Shown here: positions 32,885 through 44,776 of the stretch, piece after piece
Layout of the letters: every line of letters begins with the position of its first letter
How positions within the stretch are numbered: the first letter of the stretch is position 1
NCBI GenBank assembly: GCA_951640165.1
Contig: OX621252.1
Span: 8,216,501 to 8,280,500, forward strand
From: Pseudoips prasinana
Lineage: Eukaryota; Arthropoda; Insecta; Lepidoptera; Nolidae
Reading direction: 5' to 3'
DNA: 64,000 bases
Made by a program: the position numbers and the translations under genes
Notes under the pieces: generated by a model
The model's database searches: none
What the model was told of the DNA's origin: nothing
What the model saw: the letters and a program-made list of their open reading frames with translations, nothing else

Positions 32885-33763
32885 GTCCGGTCAATTTAGA
32901 CATCAAAGGTTACAATAATTCCCATTGGGCTGAAAATTGGTAGGATCGTTCATTACACTATTATAAAGGAAATGTAAAAAGTCCTCATCGATACGGCACG
33001 TGGAAAAAAAAATACTCGTGGTCAAACGTCACAAAAACGGGTGATTCGCGATTTTCAGCAAAGCGGTAAGTTTTATCATAAAATTAGCTGAGACAAAATT
33101 GTAGATTGGATAATTATCTATAAAAATGTCTCAATTCCTTTTTTCCTAAGAGCCACCATTTTAAGGGGTTCCGTAGCCAAATGGCAAACACGGAACCCTT
33201 ATAGATTCGTCATGTCTGTCTGTCTGTCCGTCCGTATGTCATAGCCATTTTTTTCCGAAACTATAATAGCTGTACTGTTAAAACTTGGTAAGTAGATTTA
33301 TTCAGTGAACCGCATTAAGATTTTTACACAAAAATAGAAAAATAATAATAATTTTGGGGGTTCCCCATACATAGAACCGAAACTCAAAAAATATTTTTTC
33401 ATCGTACCCATACATGTGGGGTATCTATGGATAGGTCTTTAAAAATGATTTTGAGGTTCTTATATAATTTTTTTCTAAACTGAATAGTTTGCGACACTTC
33501 CAAAGTGGAAAAATGAGTGTCCCCCCCCCCCTGTAACTTCTAAAATAAGAGAATGGTAAAACTAAAAAATATATATGATGTACATTACCATGGAAACTAA
33601 CAACGAAAATTGGTTTGAACGAGATCTAGCAAGTAGTTTTTTTTAATACGTCATAAACCTCAATTTGCTTTCATTTAATCAACTGAAATACTTGCTGCTA
33701 CGGAACCCTTCATGTGCGAGTCTGACTCGCACTTGGCCGGTTTTTTGTCTAATTTGACCGGAC
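32885..33763. mobile_element. TIR MITE (GTCCGGTCAA) carrying a nested GGTTCCG repeat
   Basis: gtccggtcaatttagac at the left and its complement at the right (gtctaatttgaccggac), each beside TA, so a Tc1/mariner-like TA target is likely. The repeat 33177-33745 fills most of it. Confidence 0.65.
33177..33745 (+). repeat. GGTTCCGTAGCC repeat, copy 2
   Basis: Same order of blocks as 13683-14252, including the C-run and the final cttggccggtttttt. The most conserved parts are the two ends. Confidence 0.7.
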
Positions 33764-34519
33764 TAATAGTGATTATATATTTTTTTGGCAAACGTATGAA
33801 AAGATTAAGACGGTCACCGTAGCCTAGTTGGTAGTGCTCCTGCCTACGAAGCTGGTGAACCTGGGTTGGAATCCCGGTAAGTGCAAATATTTGTGTGATG
33901 AGCACGAATATTTGTTTCTGAGTCATGGATGTTTTCTAGGTATTTAAGTATTTATCTATCTATATAAGTATGTATCCGACGAGACATACCAGTTATTACG
34001 AGAAAGGAAGGAATTATTTCAACAGAAAGAAAAGAAAGTTAACCGTCCAAAAATATCAGAACTCAGCAAAAAGATATACCAAAATATCAGAAAAGACAAG
34101 AAAAATAAAAGGCATTCCACATTTAAGAAATGTATAGAAAGAACCAGTGGAACTAAAAAAGCCATAAAGGAATTGAACAATAAAAAAGATTGGATGCTAA
34201 AAGTAAAGACCCTAGATAACAATTATACAAACAAAAGAATAGAAATACTAAACACAGCGACAGACTATTATCGAAAGCTTTACCAAAGCAAAAACCAAAA
34301 AGATAATGCAAATAAAATAAATAACAATCCCGAAAATATTAAATGAAGAAACAATTAGGGCAATCAATACACAAAAGACAAACAAAAAACCAGGTGCCGA
34401 TTAAGTCACAAATGAAAATTATTACACCAGTCATTGGTCCTATATTAACAGATATATTTAACAAAATTATAGACACTGAAATTATTCCCGAAGAATGAAC
34501 TAAATCAACAATAATACTA

Positions 34520-34879
34520 TTGCATAAAAAAGGACATAAAGGTGATATAGGTAATTACAGACCTATAAGCTTGATGTCCAATGTCTATAAAATCTTTTCA
34601 AAAATAATTCTGTCACGAATCACTTCTACCCTAGATGAAAACCAACCAAGAGAGCAGGCTGGTTTCCGCAGCAAATATTTAACGATAGACCAAATACATG
34701 TTCTAAGGCAGGTTCTACAAAAATATAAAGAGTACAATAAGAAATACTATTTGGGATTTGTTGATTATAATAACGCCTTCGACTCCTTAGAACATGAGTA
34801 TATCTGGGAAGCACTACGTATACAGGGAATACATGGAAAGTACATACGTATACTCCGAAACGTATACTCCTACGTATAG
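34520..34879 (+). pseudogene. RTE reverse transcriptase, first part
   Basis: GDIGNYRPISLMSNVYKIFS, REQAGFRSKYLTIDQIHVL and LGFVDYNNAFDSLEHEY. In most RTE elements the last motif is DYEKAFDS, so Asn replaces Lys here. Ends in a stop before the GVRQG motif. Confidence 0.75.
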
Positions 34880-34911
34880 CCCAAATCAGGCTTGAAACTA
34901 CGGGTGAAGAA

Positions 34912-35586
34912 TTGCGTATGGAGAGAGGCGTCCGGCAAGGCGACCCAATCTCTCCTAAGTTGTTTTCGGCGGCTCTGGAGATTATATTCAGGAATCTGCA
35001 ATGGGATCACGAAGGCCTGAACATAAACGGTGAAAAACTAAACCACTTACGATTTGCAGATGACCTGATCTTATTTGCAGAATGTCCAAAAAAAATAGAA
35101 AAAATGTTGCAACAACTGTCAGATCAAAGTGCGAAAGCTGGACTTACAATGAACACGGCAAAAACAAAGATTATGACTAACTCTTCACAGACACATACCA
35201 TCAGAGTCAACTCAGAGATAATAGAATATGTCGAAGAATACATATACCTAGGACAACTCATAGCGGCTAAAGACACCATGTACAAAGAGATCGAAAGACG
35301 GATAGCCAATACATGGAAGAGATATTGGTCACTCAGCGAAGTCATGAAAAACAAGGACATACCTATCAAAGAGAAAAGAAAAGTGTATAATATGTGCATT
35401 TTACCATGCTTAACTTATGGTTGCCAAACATGGGCATTGTCAGATACCTTAAGAAACAAAATAAAGGTATGTCAAAACGGAATGGAGAGAAGCGTAATGG
35501 GCGTCAAGAGGAAAGATAGAATAAGACTAGAAAAATTAAAAATACAACTAAATTTAAGGATGCAAAAAACACATGTAAAACTCTAA
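34912..35586 (+). pseudogene. RTE reverse transcriptase, second part
   Basis: MERGVRQGDPISPKLFSAAL, LNHLRFADDLILFAE (catalytic Asp pair), YIYLGQLIAA and CLTYGCQTWALSDTLRNKI, then MERSVMGVKRKDRIR. Stops before the last 80 or so residues, which continue in other frames to about 35815. Confidence 0.75.
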
Positions 35587-36261
35587 AATGGCGATGGACT
35601 AGACATATGATTAGAGATACGAATGGAAAATTGACAAAAACCATAACAGAATGGTAATCCAGGGATGGGAAGAGAAGTAATGGGCGTCAAACAAAAAGAT
35701 GGGAAGATGACCTCAAAAAGGTAGCGGGTTCAGAGTGGACGAGAACAGCGAGAGACAGACAGAAATGGAAAGCTTGCGAGGAGGCCTTTGTCGGAAGACA
35801 AGCTGTGCAGTGAAACCGATCGAATAATAATATGTAAATTTATTGTTTTATGGAACAGCAATAAAGGCTTATTTTATTTTTATTTTTATAAGTATGTATA
35901 TCGTCGCCTGGTACCCATAATAATAATAATAATAATAATAATAATTTATTATCAAAAAAGCCAAGAACAAATTTTCCATCTCATCTACACATAAATGCAC
36001 AAATATATACAATGATGCTTAGAGAAAAGAGATAGAGTGAACGTCAGTGTCTATGATAGTATTAACTGTGTTACAGACCCATAGTACAAGCTTCGCTTAG
36101 TTTGGGGCTAGGATGATTTGTGTGACATTGTCCCGAGATATTATTAGATTAACACCACGTATGATTCATTTAATAGGTTCCTATAATGTTAAGTAAGAAG
36201 TTAGAATACGTTTTGGAACATTGCACGTACCCTATACTAGTATTGATTAATGTAATAGATA

Positions 36262-36478
36262 CTTGCCTTTCACGCCGCAGCTGCGCAGGTCGTAAGTTTG
36301 ATTCCCATAGAGGACATATATTTATGTGCCTGAACATATCTGTTTGTCCTGAGTCTGGGTTTAATTATTTATATAAGTATGTACTTACAAAAGTAGTATA
36401 TGTAGTATATCAGTTATCGGGTTTCCATCGTACAAACTCTTATTTGTTTGGGATCAGATGGCCGTCTGTGAATTATTA
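36262..36478 (+). repeat. SINE, tRNA-derived (family C)
   Basis: cctttcacgccgcagctgcg, gtttgattcccatagaggac, gtttgtcctgagtctgggtt and gatcagatggccgtctgtga. Confidence 0.65.
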
Positions 36479-37255
36479 ATTAAAAACAATTATTTTATAA
36501 AACTGATTTAATATAATGTATGTGAAACCAACTTAAAAGGGATGCCTTATCAAATAAAAAATAACTTTCTTAATCGGTTCATAAATAGCAGAAAAAAATT
36601 GTAATATAGGTACATAAATAAATAATCTTTTTTGAGTCGGTTAAAGTCGACTATGTTTTCTTAGTAAAGATGGCTTCTAGTACCGTAGTGGAGTAGTGGC
36701 TCATTATCCAGAACAATTTATATTTAATTATATTAGGAATTACAAGGTCATACTGAAGAGCATGCTGGTTATACCTACCTTCAGAGTCGCGCCGGCGTGC
36801 GGCGCCGTCCAAACGCGCGCGCTTACAATTACACTAGATAGTAGTTGCGTTTCATAGTCACGCAGTTCTAACTCGCCGCGTGTGAGACGCGCGCCGTCGG
36901 CCAGCGCTGCCCGAGCTCCTCTACTGGCAGCTAGCGTTTCAGAGTGACGCGTCTCGCACGCGCCGCTGTTGAGACGCGCTGGCCGCCGGCGCGTGCCGCG
37001 CGCGTCACTCTGAAATCAGCCTAATACTTGTGCAAGTATTCGCCGTTCACAAGATTTGCCGAAATGGTCACCGAAACGTGGCCAGGCCACACATACTTTT
37101 AGGTCCACTTCAGCACCATACAAAGACTGGTGGAATCCACTGTGAAGCATCTTGCTCTTCCATAGGCTCATTCCCGAGTGCTCAGAACGTCCCAGTTTTC
37201 TTTAGTGTAACTAACTCCAGTTCTCTTTAGCCAATGAAAGCGGTGAAAGACTGCA
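36479..37255. other. Intergenic with a GC-rich MITE
   Basis: Contains the GC-rich element at about 36785-37020; the rest, including a frame at 37030-37230, has no recognisable content. Confidence 0.35.
36785..37021 (-). mobile_element. GC-rich MITE (PIF/Harbinger-like), 5' end worn
   Basis: Inverted copy of 45604-45852: gcgctggccgccggcgcgtg, cgctgcccgagctcctctac and a right end ctctgaaatcagcc followed by TAA. The left terminal repeat has lost ggctga. Confidence 0.65.
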
Positions 37256-37470
37256 AACTAAACAGAGCTTGTACTATGGAAACCAGGTAACTGATATACT
37301 TATTATACTATTTTCTTTTTGTAAATACATACTGATATAGATAATAACCCCTAGACTCAGGGCAAACAGACATGTTCATGCACACAAAAATCTGTGGTGG
37401 GTAGGCAGCAAACAAGAATGAAAGCAAGTAGGTACCTATCTACCGACCACCCCAACCAGCCCGTCTAAAA
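37256..37470 (-). repeat. SINE family C, partial
   Basis: agagcttgtactatggaaac, gtaaatacatactgatatag, cagacatgttcatgcacaca; the tRNA-like head is degraded. Confidence 0.6.
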
Positions 37471-38019
37471 TTAAAAGCAAGTGGATATAAATATTAATAA
37501 AAAAATAATAAGGCTGTATGGAAATCTCAAATTAATCCTGGAGTTACCAGTATTCAACTCAGAAAACACTTTGCTGTAGATCGCCACAATGATCAAGTGC
37601 ATGGTTTACGATTCCATAAAGGACATACAGACAAACATATATTTATATATAATTATATTAAAATTATATGTTTGTGCGTAATAACATTTAATCACTGTTG
37701 TGTGCTCAAACAAAGTATCCTATTGAAAAGCATACTATAATTATAACACCTATGTACACATGTTTGCCATAAATTATTTAAATTGAATACATAAGTGATT
37801 TATCTATATTTATTTTTATCGATTAATTAACATTTATTCGTCCTTGGTTTTTTGCACTTCATGACAATTAATTACTTTTATTTATGCAGGGTATTTTTTA
37901 TTAACACGTAGATTATTCATTTTTATAGCTTTAATACAATTGAAGATGCCAGACAGTGAGGTCTGGTTTTGATTAATGTGCCCTTTGGCTTTGTGGTGAC
38001 GGCGATTAATACCAGAATA

Positions 38020-38165
38020 TTATCACCCCATCTCATGCTGTGGGGGGCGTAGAATTAGAGGGAATATCTAGAAGATGGGCAGCAGCTTCTTTTTGAGTAC
38101 TATGACCATCGTACTGCGATTGCCAACCCGTCTGCAAAGGGTGGCAATTATGTATGACATATAAT
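38020..38165 (+). mobile_element. RTE-type LINE tail (second family)
   Basis: tatcaccccatctcatgctg, ggggcgtagaattagaggga, cgtctgcaaagggtggcaat. Relatives at 39272-39592 and 63144-63345 show the full tail, ending in tttgtccagctgtgg and a (gat)n stretch. Confidence 0.55.
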
Positions 38166-38173
38166 AATAATAA

Positions 38174-38421
38174 TAATATCTGGGGACAATGTCACACAGA
38201 TCATCCTAGCCCCAAACTAAGCAAAGCTTGTACTATGGGTAACAGGCGACGATATACATACTTATATAGATAGATAAATACTTATATACATAGAAAACAT
38301 CCATGACTCAGAAACAAATATTCGTGCTCATCACACAAATAGTTGCACTTACCGGGATTCGAACCCAGGACCACCAGCTTCGTAGGCAGGAGCACTACCA
38401 ACTAGGCGATGGTGACCGTCA
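38174..38421 (-). repeat. SINE, tRNA-derived (family D), full length
   Basis: On the minus strand: tRNA-like head with tagttggtagtgctcctgcc and B-box ggttcgaatcc, body, and gcttagtttggggctaggat to an (att)n tail. The best preserved copy in the window together with 49813. Confidence 0.75.
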
Positions 38422-40044
38422 TATATCTAAAGACTCTCTTTTTTATCCCTAATAACTAAATGCAGCAAATACTAGTTACACAGTCACAGTCTTACAAGAA
38501 AAAAACTGTAATTAAATATTTAGCAAAGTATATTAATATTACAATCCGACGATTGAATATACACCGTTACTATTCAGATATCTAGAAGTTGAGGGGAATC
38601 CTGGATCCCAAATCCATGCCTTCAGTTCCTGTGTAGTGCAATACGTAACTTAATTATTATGTTCAGGGAGTTGCGGTATTAACTTAATACTATAACCCCA
38701 GTATTTTGGGGCTAGGACACACCAATGTTCAGTATTTTATTTTCCATTAAAATAATATAAATATATTCAAAATACAAAGTTAATATGTAGTGTTAATGCT
38801 AACTCGTCGAGTGCTTGGATGCGAATCATCATCAGCACTCGACGAGAAACATGTGTTGGGTAACATACCGGCGCATTTCATTTGCATGTTTGTATGTCCT
38901 TCTTCCATGTGCATATTATTGGCGGGCGAGAGGGCAGTGCATATTGCATCCTGGCTTGATTAAACTGATAATTAGCAGAATTAACACTATCTATTCACTT
39001 TGTGTTTTGGATTTCTGCAAACTAACCCTTGATTTAACACTTAATATCGATCTAAGCAGCGTCAATTTGCTCGCAACGCATTACGCATTACGAAATAAAT
39101 AGCACAAACTCTGCCAGCCACCACAAAGATTGTCCACGGACGACTGTCCATGACCCAAGCAGGTAAAAATGGAATTGGCAAGGTGGGGTATTTAGGTCGC
39201 ACGATATAGTGCAATATCGGCCGCATTTATGTAATCGTTATAATTGATTAGATTTGCTGTTTTGACGGCGTATATTGTCACCCCATCTCATCCCGTGTGG
39301 GGCGTAGGTGTTGACGCGAGGGAATATCTACCGCAAGCAGCTTCTTCAACTTTGGCAAACTGTGAATCAAATCTCTAACAGAAAACTTAAAACTAACTCC
39401 GCTGCTTCAGATTTGTTGACTATGAATGATTGTCAACAGGATGTTATAAACTCCTGTAACGAGTTTTTTGCATCTGTGGGTGAAAGTTGAAAAATGACCA
39501 TTATACTTCGATAACCAACACGTCTGCAAAGGGAGGCTTTTGTCCAGCTGTGGCCTTCTTACAGCTGTTATGATGGCTAGGTTTATTATGTCTACTACAT
39601 TTAAGAAAATTAATTACAAAGTGTTACAACAGCAGATAATACCTTAATGTATAAGAATAGAAAACCGTATTCGAAAAATGCATAACCAGACATGCTTTCC
39701 TTTTGTGATCGCATTATTTTACTGCAAGAAGGTTCTGATACTACTCTGTGAACGCCTGTCAGTAGACTCGCTCCATAGAACTGTGTCATCTACGAACTTC
39801 TCAAGGAGATCAGTCCTGAACATTGGATTATAAGATTTTACGTAACTTTAGATGAAAATCCAACAGTTATTGATAAGTTCTTTTTGTGCTTCATAGAACG
39901 TGCACCCAGGGACTCAGTTCACTAATATATATTTAATTTTGGAAGCATATCCTAGGGTTCGAGAATTCTTGAGAAGAGTATCCCAGCCTTCAGAGGATTG
40001 TTTCTTCAATATCTTTACAAATGGTGTTATCACTGGATAGCTGC
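38422..40044. other. Intergenic with LINE debris
   Basis: Includes a 13-bp perfect hairpin at 38803-38846 (ctcgtcgagtgct and complement) and the LINE pieces listed separately. A 95-codon frame at 38815-39102 has no domain I recognise. Confidence 0.35.
39272..39592 (+). mobile_element. RTE-type LINE tail split by a LINE ORF2 fragment
   Basis: The tail (caccccatctcatcccgtgt, gagggaatatctaccg) is cut at about 39348 and resumes at about 39488 (aaaatgaccattatacttcg, acacgtctgcaaagggaggc). The inserted 140 bp read LWQTVNQISNRKLKTN and DVINSCNEFFASVGES, the linker region before the RT of CR1-type LINEs. Confidence 0.55.
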
Positions 40045-40560
40045 GGTCAATGAGGTCACTCGTAGAATCCAACTCGGCTGGGCAGCTTTCGGGAAGCTAC
40101 GTAACATCTTCTCGTTCAAAAATCCGCAGTGTCTCAAGCCGAAAGTCTTCGACCAGTGTTTGTTGCCAATGATGAATTACGGAACAGATACGTGGTCGCT
40201 CGCTATGGCCCTTATTAGAAGGCTAAGATACTCCCAAAGAACAATGAGTAGGGCTATGCTCGGAGTTTCCCTGTGAGATCGAATCAGAAATGTCGAAATC
40301 CACAGCCCGAAGAATTGCAAAGCTGAAGTGGCAGTGGGCGGGGCATATAGCTGGGCATAGTAAGGTCGTTGGGGAGGAAAGGTTCTCGAGTGTATGACGC
40401 AGTGTAGGCAGGCCACCTACACAATGGACCGATGATCTTCTGCGGGTCGCTAGAAACCGCTGGATGCGGATAGCGCAAGACCAGCTAACGGTGGATCTTT
40501 GGGGGAGGCCTTTGTGCTGCAGTGAACGTACTTCAGCTAATAATGATGACTGCTGATTTA
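40045..40560 (+). mobile_element. RTE LINE 3' fragment
   Basis: Reads NEVTRRIQLGWAAFGKLRNI, KVFDQCLLPMMNYGTDTWSL, ALIRRLRYSQRTMSRAMLG and then stops; later 3' end with tgtgctgcagtgaacg. Same family as 16490-19475 and intact at the 17 bases that copy has lost. Confidence 0.8.
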
Positions 40561-41671
40561 TTATGAAAGCTTTTAATAGCATGTTTACATAATTATATTT
40601 GTTATTACGCACGTGCAAAGGGACAGTAATTAAAACACCCAATAGATAATGTTTATTAGAACACGATTCGAATATTAATAATGAAGAATTTAATATTGAT
40701 AACACGATACAAGCATTTAACTAACGGAAATAAAATAAATCATAATACTATTAGGCCAAGAGCCAAATATCTTTTAAAAAACAACAAACGGATTGATGGA
40801 AAAGATTTTACCATGCACACCAATCCATTTTTTACAATTATTGGAGACACACATGAATGAAGCAGAATAAGACGCCGTAAATGGATGATATTTTAAGTGT
40901 TTTTATAGATTGTATAAAGCACACAAATGAAATAAAGTACTTGATCATTTCATTGGATTATCTTAGCTTTATAATTTTGAAATAACAAATCGAGACGGAG
41001 ATTTTAAACTCAGTATTGCGGAGTTATTTGCATTTTTAGTACAAATAATTTTATGATTACTCGTGTGTATATCAAGGCCAATTTGCCCTGACTCTACAGG
41101 CTGATTAAGATAATCTTTGGACCACATATAAAATATACATATAAAAACTAAAAAAAGAATGTTCATTGGATTTCATTGTCTGTAATCCGTATTTGCAAGT
41201 GTAGTCGGAAAAAGCTATTGGCATTTCATTAGTTTTTTTAAAATGAAACTGGCCTTTGGAAATTTTCCCTAGATGGCTGCTTAGCTCGCTCCCTTCAGGA
41301 TGTTCGTGAACATCCTCACACCGACTAACGCGGCGCGGCGGCTAAAATATGGACGCGCTTGACGAGCCGTCAGCGCGAGTCATTGTCAAGTACCACATCA
41401 TAATTTCTCCATAGCGCATAGCCTCAGCGAAAATGCCTTAGCCATTAAGTCCAACACTGTATTTATTTGTGCACAAAGTTCTAATTAAATAAAATAAAAA
41501 AGATACGTAGTAAGAATTCCGTAGAATAGTTTCTAACATTGCAGGACATAACATAACAATATAATAACATTTCAGTTGCTCTTTGTCTACTATAAAATTT
41601 ATACAATATTACTATTTAAGGGCATTTGGTAAAATAATTAGCCAACAGTTCTTACGAAGAACTCTACGAAA
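40561..41671. other. Upstream region of gene B
   Basis: A GC-rich patch at 41285-41410 (gacgagccgtcagcgcgagt; hairpin aggatgttcgtgaacatcct) may be promoter-associated or another MITE. No gene seen. Confidence 0.35.
41591..41597 (+). promoter_or_regulatory. Possible TATA box of gene B
   Basis: TATAAAA lies 75 bp before the gene B ATG, leaving room for a short 5' UTR. Seen by position and motif only. Confidence 0.4.
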
Positions 41672-41749
41672 ATGGGATGTTTAAAAATAATTACGTTTTT
41701 AATTGTAAATTATCTTGCAGTTTCACCTTCTATGGGTCTAAGAACAATA
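41672..41749 (+). CDS. Gene B exon 1 (leader)
   Basis: 26 codons from ATG to donor GTAAGT, phase 0. The peptide has Lys near the start, a hydrophobic core (IITFLIVNYLAV) and a polar end (SPSMGLRTI), so it looks like a secretory signal peptide. I chose this ATG because it opens the leader right after a possible TATA box and a short 5' UTR. Confidence 0.72.
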
Positions 41750-44738
41750 GTAAGTTTACACTTATCTAGATACCAATCTATTTTTAAAGGGCGTTTTAGC
41801 TCTAAAGTCTATGTATTTTATACATAATAATATATTTAATCTTTGAGATAAATTAGTTTCCTTTAAAACATATTTTTTTACCATTCTATTTTGTATTATT
41901 TAGCTACTAATTAAGTGGTATTCTTTGTATTAAGACGATCGTTGTTTGTAGAGTGGTTTGATATTTTTTTATCGATTGGAAATACTTTCCCAATTGCTCA
42001 ATACAAATGCTGTCAATCAGTTATTATCAAGGGAACAAGATGGCGGATCCATATTTTTTAAAACAATATGTGTGTAATTTTCTAATTAAACCATAAAGTG
42101 TTCATCATAAGTGCGTTGAAGTTCTCCAAACTTCAGTATGCAACTATAGCGTATAACTATCTTAAGATATAAATGTCCATTAGGCAATACTCTTTTATCG
42201 CTCATTTACCAGACCGAGTGTTTAAAAAAGTAAAGTACTGGAACGTTTCAACATCAGCAATTAAATTTAAGGACCGTATTTTTTACAGACTTTGGAGCAA
42301 AAGGGACTAGTTGCACCTGTGTTCACTCCAGCAACCGGGAGAGGCAAATTAGACCTGGGTCCCATTTCTGGGTACGCTCGGTACCTTAAAGACAAAGATA
42401 TCGATGGGATCTGCAGTAAGTAAAAAGCGATTTTTCTAAAGTAAACTTGATTTTTTTCGTGGTAGCACGTAACACCCTGCCAACTTATGACTTTTGGATG
42501 ATTTGGAGGGCTGTCCTTAACAGTCAGACCATATTCAGTTCTAGGTCTGACGCAGAATGCACATGTATTATTAATACAATACATCGACATGATAGTGCTA
42601 TGTGGTCGAAGGTCGACCCCGCGTACCCATGAGATGTCTCTTCACTCTAGCTTTGTATAAACCCATCTTATACGAGTTTGGTGACACGTCGAACAATAAA
42701 GCAGTTGAGAGCCTCCCGACGCCTGAAGGAGGTCTTGAGCGAATTGTCTATAAAACAGCCTGTATTAAACCGATAAGCTTTTATTATAATAGTACTTGGG
42801 TTGTGGATAAACTAGTAGGTAAAGTTATGTCGGGAGATAAACAAATGAATGTACTCTCACTCATCTTTATTACGAATGAATTTTCCACGTTTCAACCACA
42901 ATTCAACATTTGTAAACCCGACGTGGTTACAATTTTATGAAGATGGATCAATATAGTGGCGTTTGAACATAGTTTTGTTGTGGAAAAACCGAAATCTAAC
43001 AATAACTGAGATAATGAAAACAGAGTAATGATTGTGTATGAGTTAAATAATTGAGCCCCACTAACGAGCAAAAACAAAATGAATTTGAATTTGCGCACAA
43101 CGTCTAGGGCTGTGCTGCCATGGCAGGTCTAATACAGGCATCCACCATTCAGGCTCAAAGGTCGTGAAGTCATTTTGGAAGACTACTTCAACAATAATAT
43201 TATGTTTAGCGGTGATCAAGTAACACTACTCCAAAAAATAAGCGATACTGAAATAAGCGGTGTTATTGACAATAATTTTTTAACACAACGCCCGCATAAA
43301 AATATTTAATACATTTCTAAGTGTACACTCTAAGTGAGAGTAATTATATATAAACAGCATAAACACTAATTAATATGTAATTTTTTTTATATAACCCCAA
43401 ATTGGACCACCTTTTATAATTTGTTTCAGTCGCTGGATTTACAGGCGAAGGTCCTAAATTGTCCGTGGAAGAAATGAAGAGTCTGATTTCGGAATGGCTG
43501 AAAAGCGCTAAGTCTTTAGATATGACAGTCTCAGCGGTGATTGGAGGCAGACCCTTCCCTGATGTTCTGAATTTAGTAAGAAATGTCTAAATATTATTTT
43601 GTAATTGTCTTGCCACGACGGAATTAGAAGAGTAGGTGGTGGATATGTGAGGCCACATCATCAATATTATTTTCATGGCCTTCCAGCCATTCTAGTCTAA
43701 TTTATTTTTCCAAAAGAAATTAGACTAGAAGACAACAGACTAATCTTTACCAGCAATACCACATAGCAATATTACCATAAAACAAGCGACTGCCGTATGA
43801 CTACTGATACTTCTGAATACTTACGACTCGTATGGTTGGAGGTTACACCGAGCGATAACTTTTGATAGCCACTGGCAACCCATAACGATAGTCAAAATGG
43901 TCTCATGATATCCAAGATCTGCATTTATACGTTCTCGCTAAGACACACAAAGAAGCAAAGTGAGCAAACTAAGAAGGACCGTTTGCTTTTGGACATTTCA
44001 ACATAGAAAAACATTTAAATGCATACTGGAATCAAATTTAAATTTTGCTTGAGTAATTGATGACTTAGGATTTAATTTCTTCATTGTTTCAACTATCTAG
44101 TCAGGTAATTTAATTTAATCTGTGTCAATATCGATACGTGCAAATATTGCAACTCTATAACCGAATATGAATCATCATCATCAACATCATATCAGCCGAA
44201 ATACTGGTGGACAAAGGCCTCCCAAAATTATTAAATTTTTATAATAGATAGAAAAAGAAGATAGTATGGTATATACTCCCACTTAGTATGGTGGTAGCCC
44301 CACACATAAAAGAAGAATCTGTCATTTTTACTCATATTGCAGTATTGCTTATGTTTCAGGCTAGATTCTGTGAAAAGGTAGGATTAGATGCAATTTTCGC
44401 TCTGCCTGACCTTTTCTACAAGCCCACTACAGCTGAAGAAGTGGTCTACGGCTTGGAACTCATTGGAAGATCTGCACCAACTACACCCTTGCTATATTAT
44501 GATGTGCCAAGATTAAGTGGTGTTACAGGTGAAATTAATTATAATCAGTTAATTCAGTGAAAAGAAGAGAAATCAAGTTTTAATAATAGTATAATTTCAA
44601 TGAGACACAAGACATATTTTTGGGATATCTCCAATAAAGTATTGGACGACCAGAGTATTGTGGCGGAAGGAGATAAAAATTCGCCTTAAATAGTACCTCA
44701 AAATCTGAATAATATAGGAATGCAGATTTTTATCATAT

Positions 44739-44776
<38 letters not shown>

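Larger units (their letters stand above)
33976..35886 (+). mobile_element. RTE-clade LINE, decayed, with 13-bp target duplication
   Basis: Flanked by tataagtatgtat on both sides (33963-33975 and 35887-35899). 5'-truncated: begins in the linker after the endonuclease. RT in two frames plus stops. Distinct subfamily from the 16.5-kb element. Confidence 0.8.
33808..36150 (+). repeat. SINE, tRNA-derived (family D), split by an RTE LINE
   Basis: Head and body at 33808-33975 (cgtagcctagttggtagtgc, B-box ggttggaatcc). Then the LINE. The body resumes at 35887-35920 and, after (aat)n and about 110 bp of other sequence, the end gacccatagtacaagctt to gacattgtcccgag is at 36073-36145. Confidence 0.7.

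Noticed and set aside
33808..33880. tRNA genes at this and about a dozen other places
   Set aside because: A and B boxes are present, but the acceptor stems do not pair, a common 3' body follows each, and copies are dispersed: they are SINE heads.
42602..42940. 112-codon frame in intron 2 of gene B
   Set aside because: No homologue recognised, no splice fit with the lyase exons and no repeated copy; not enough support.
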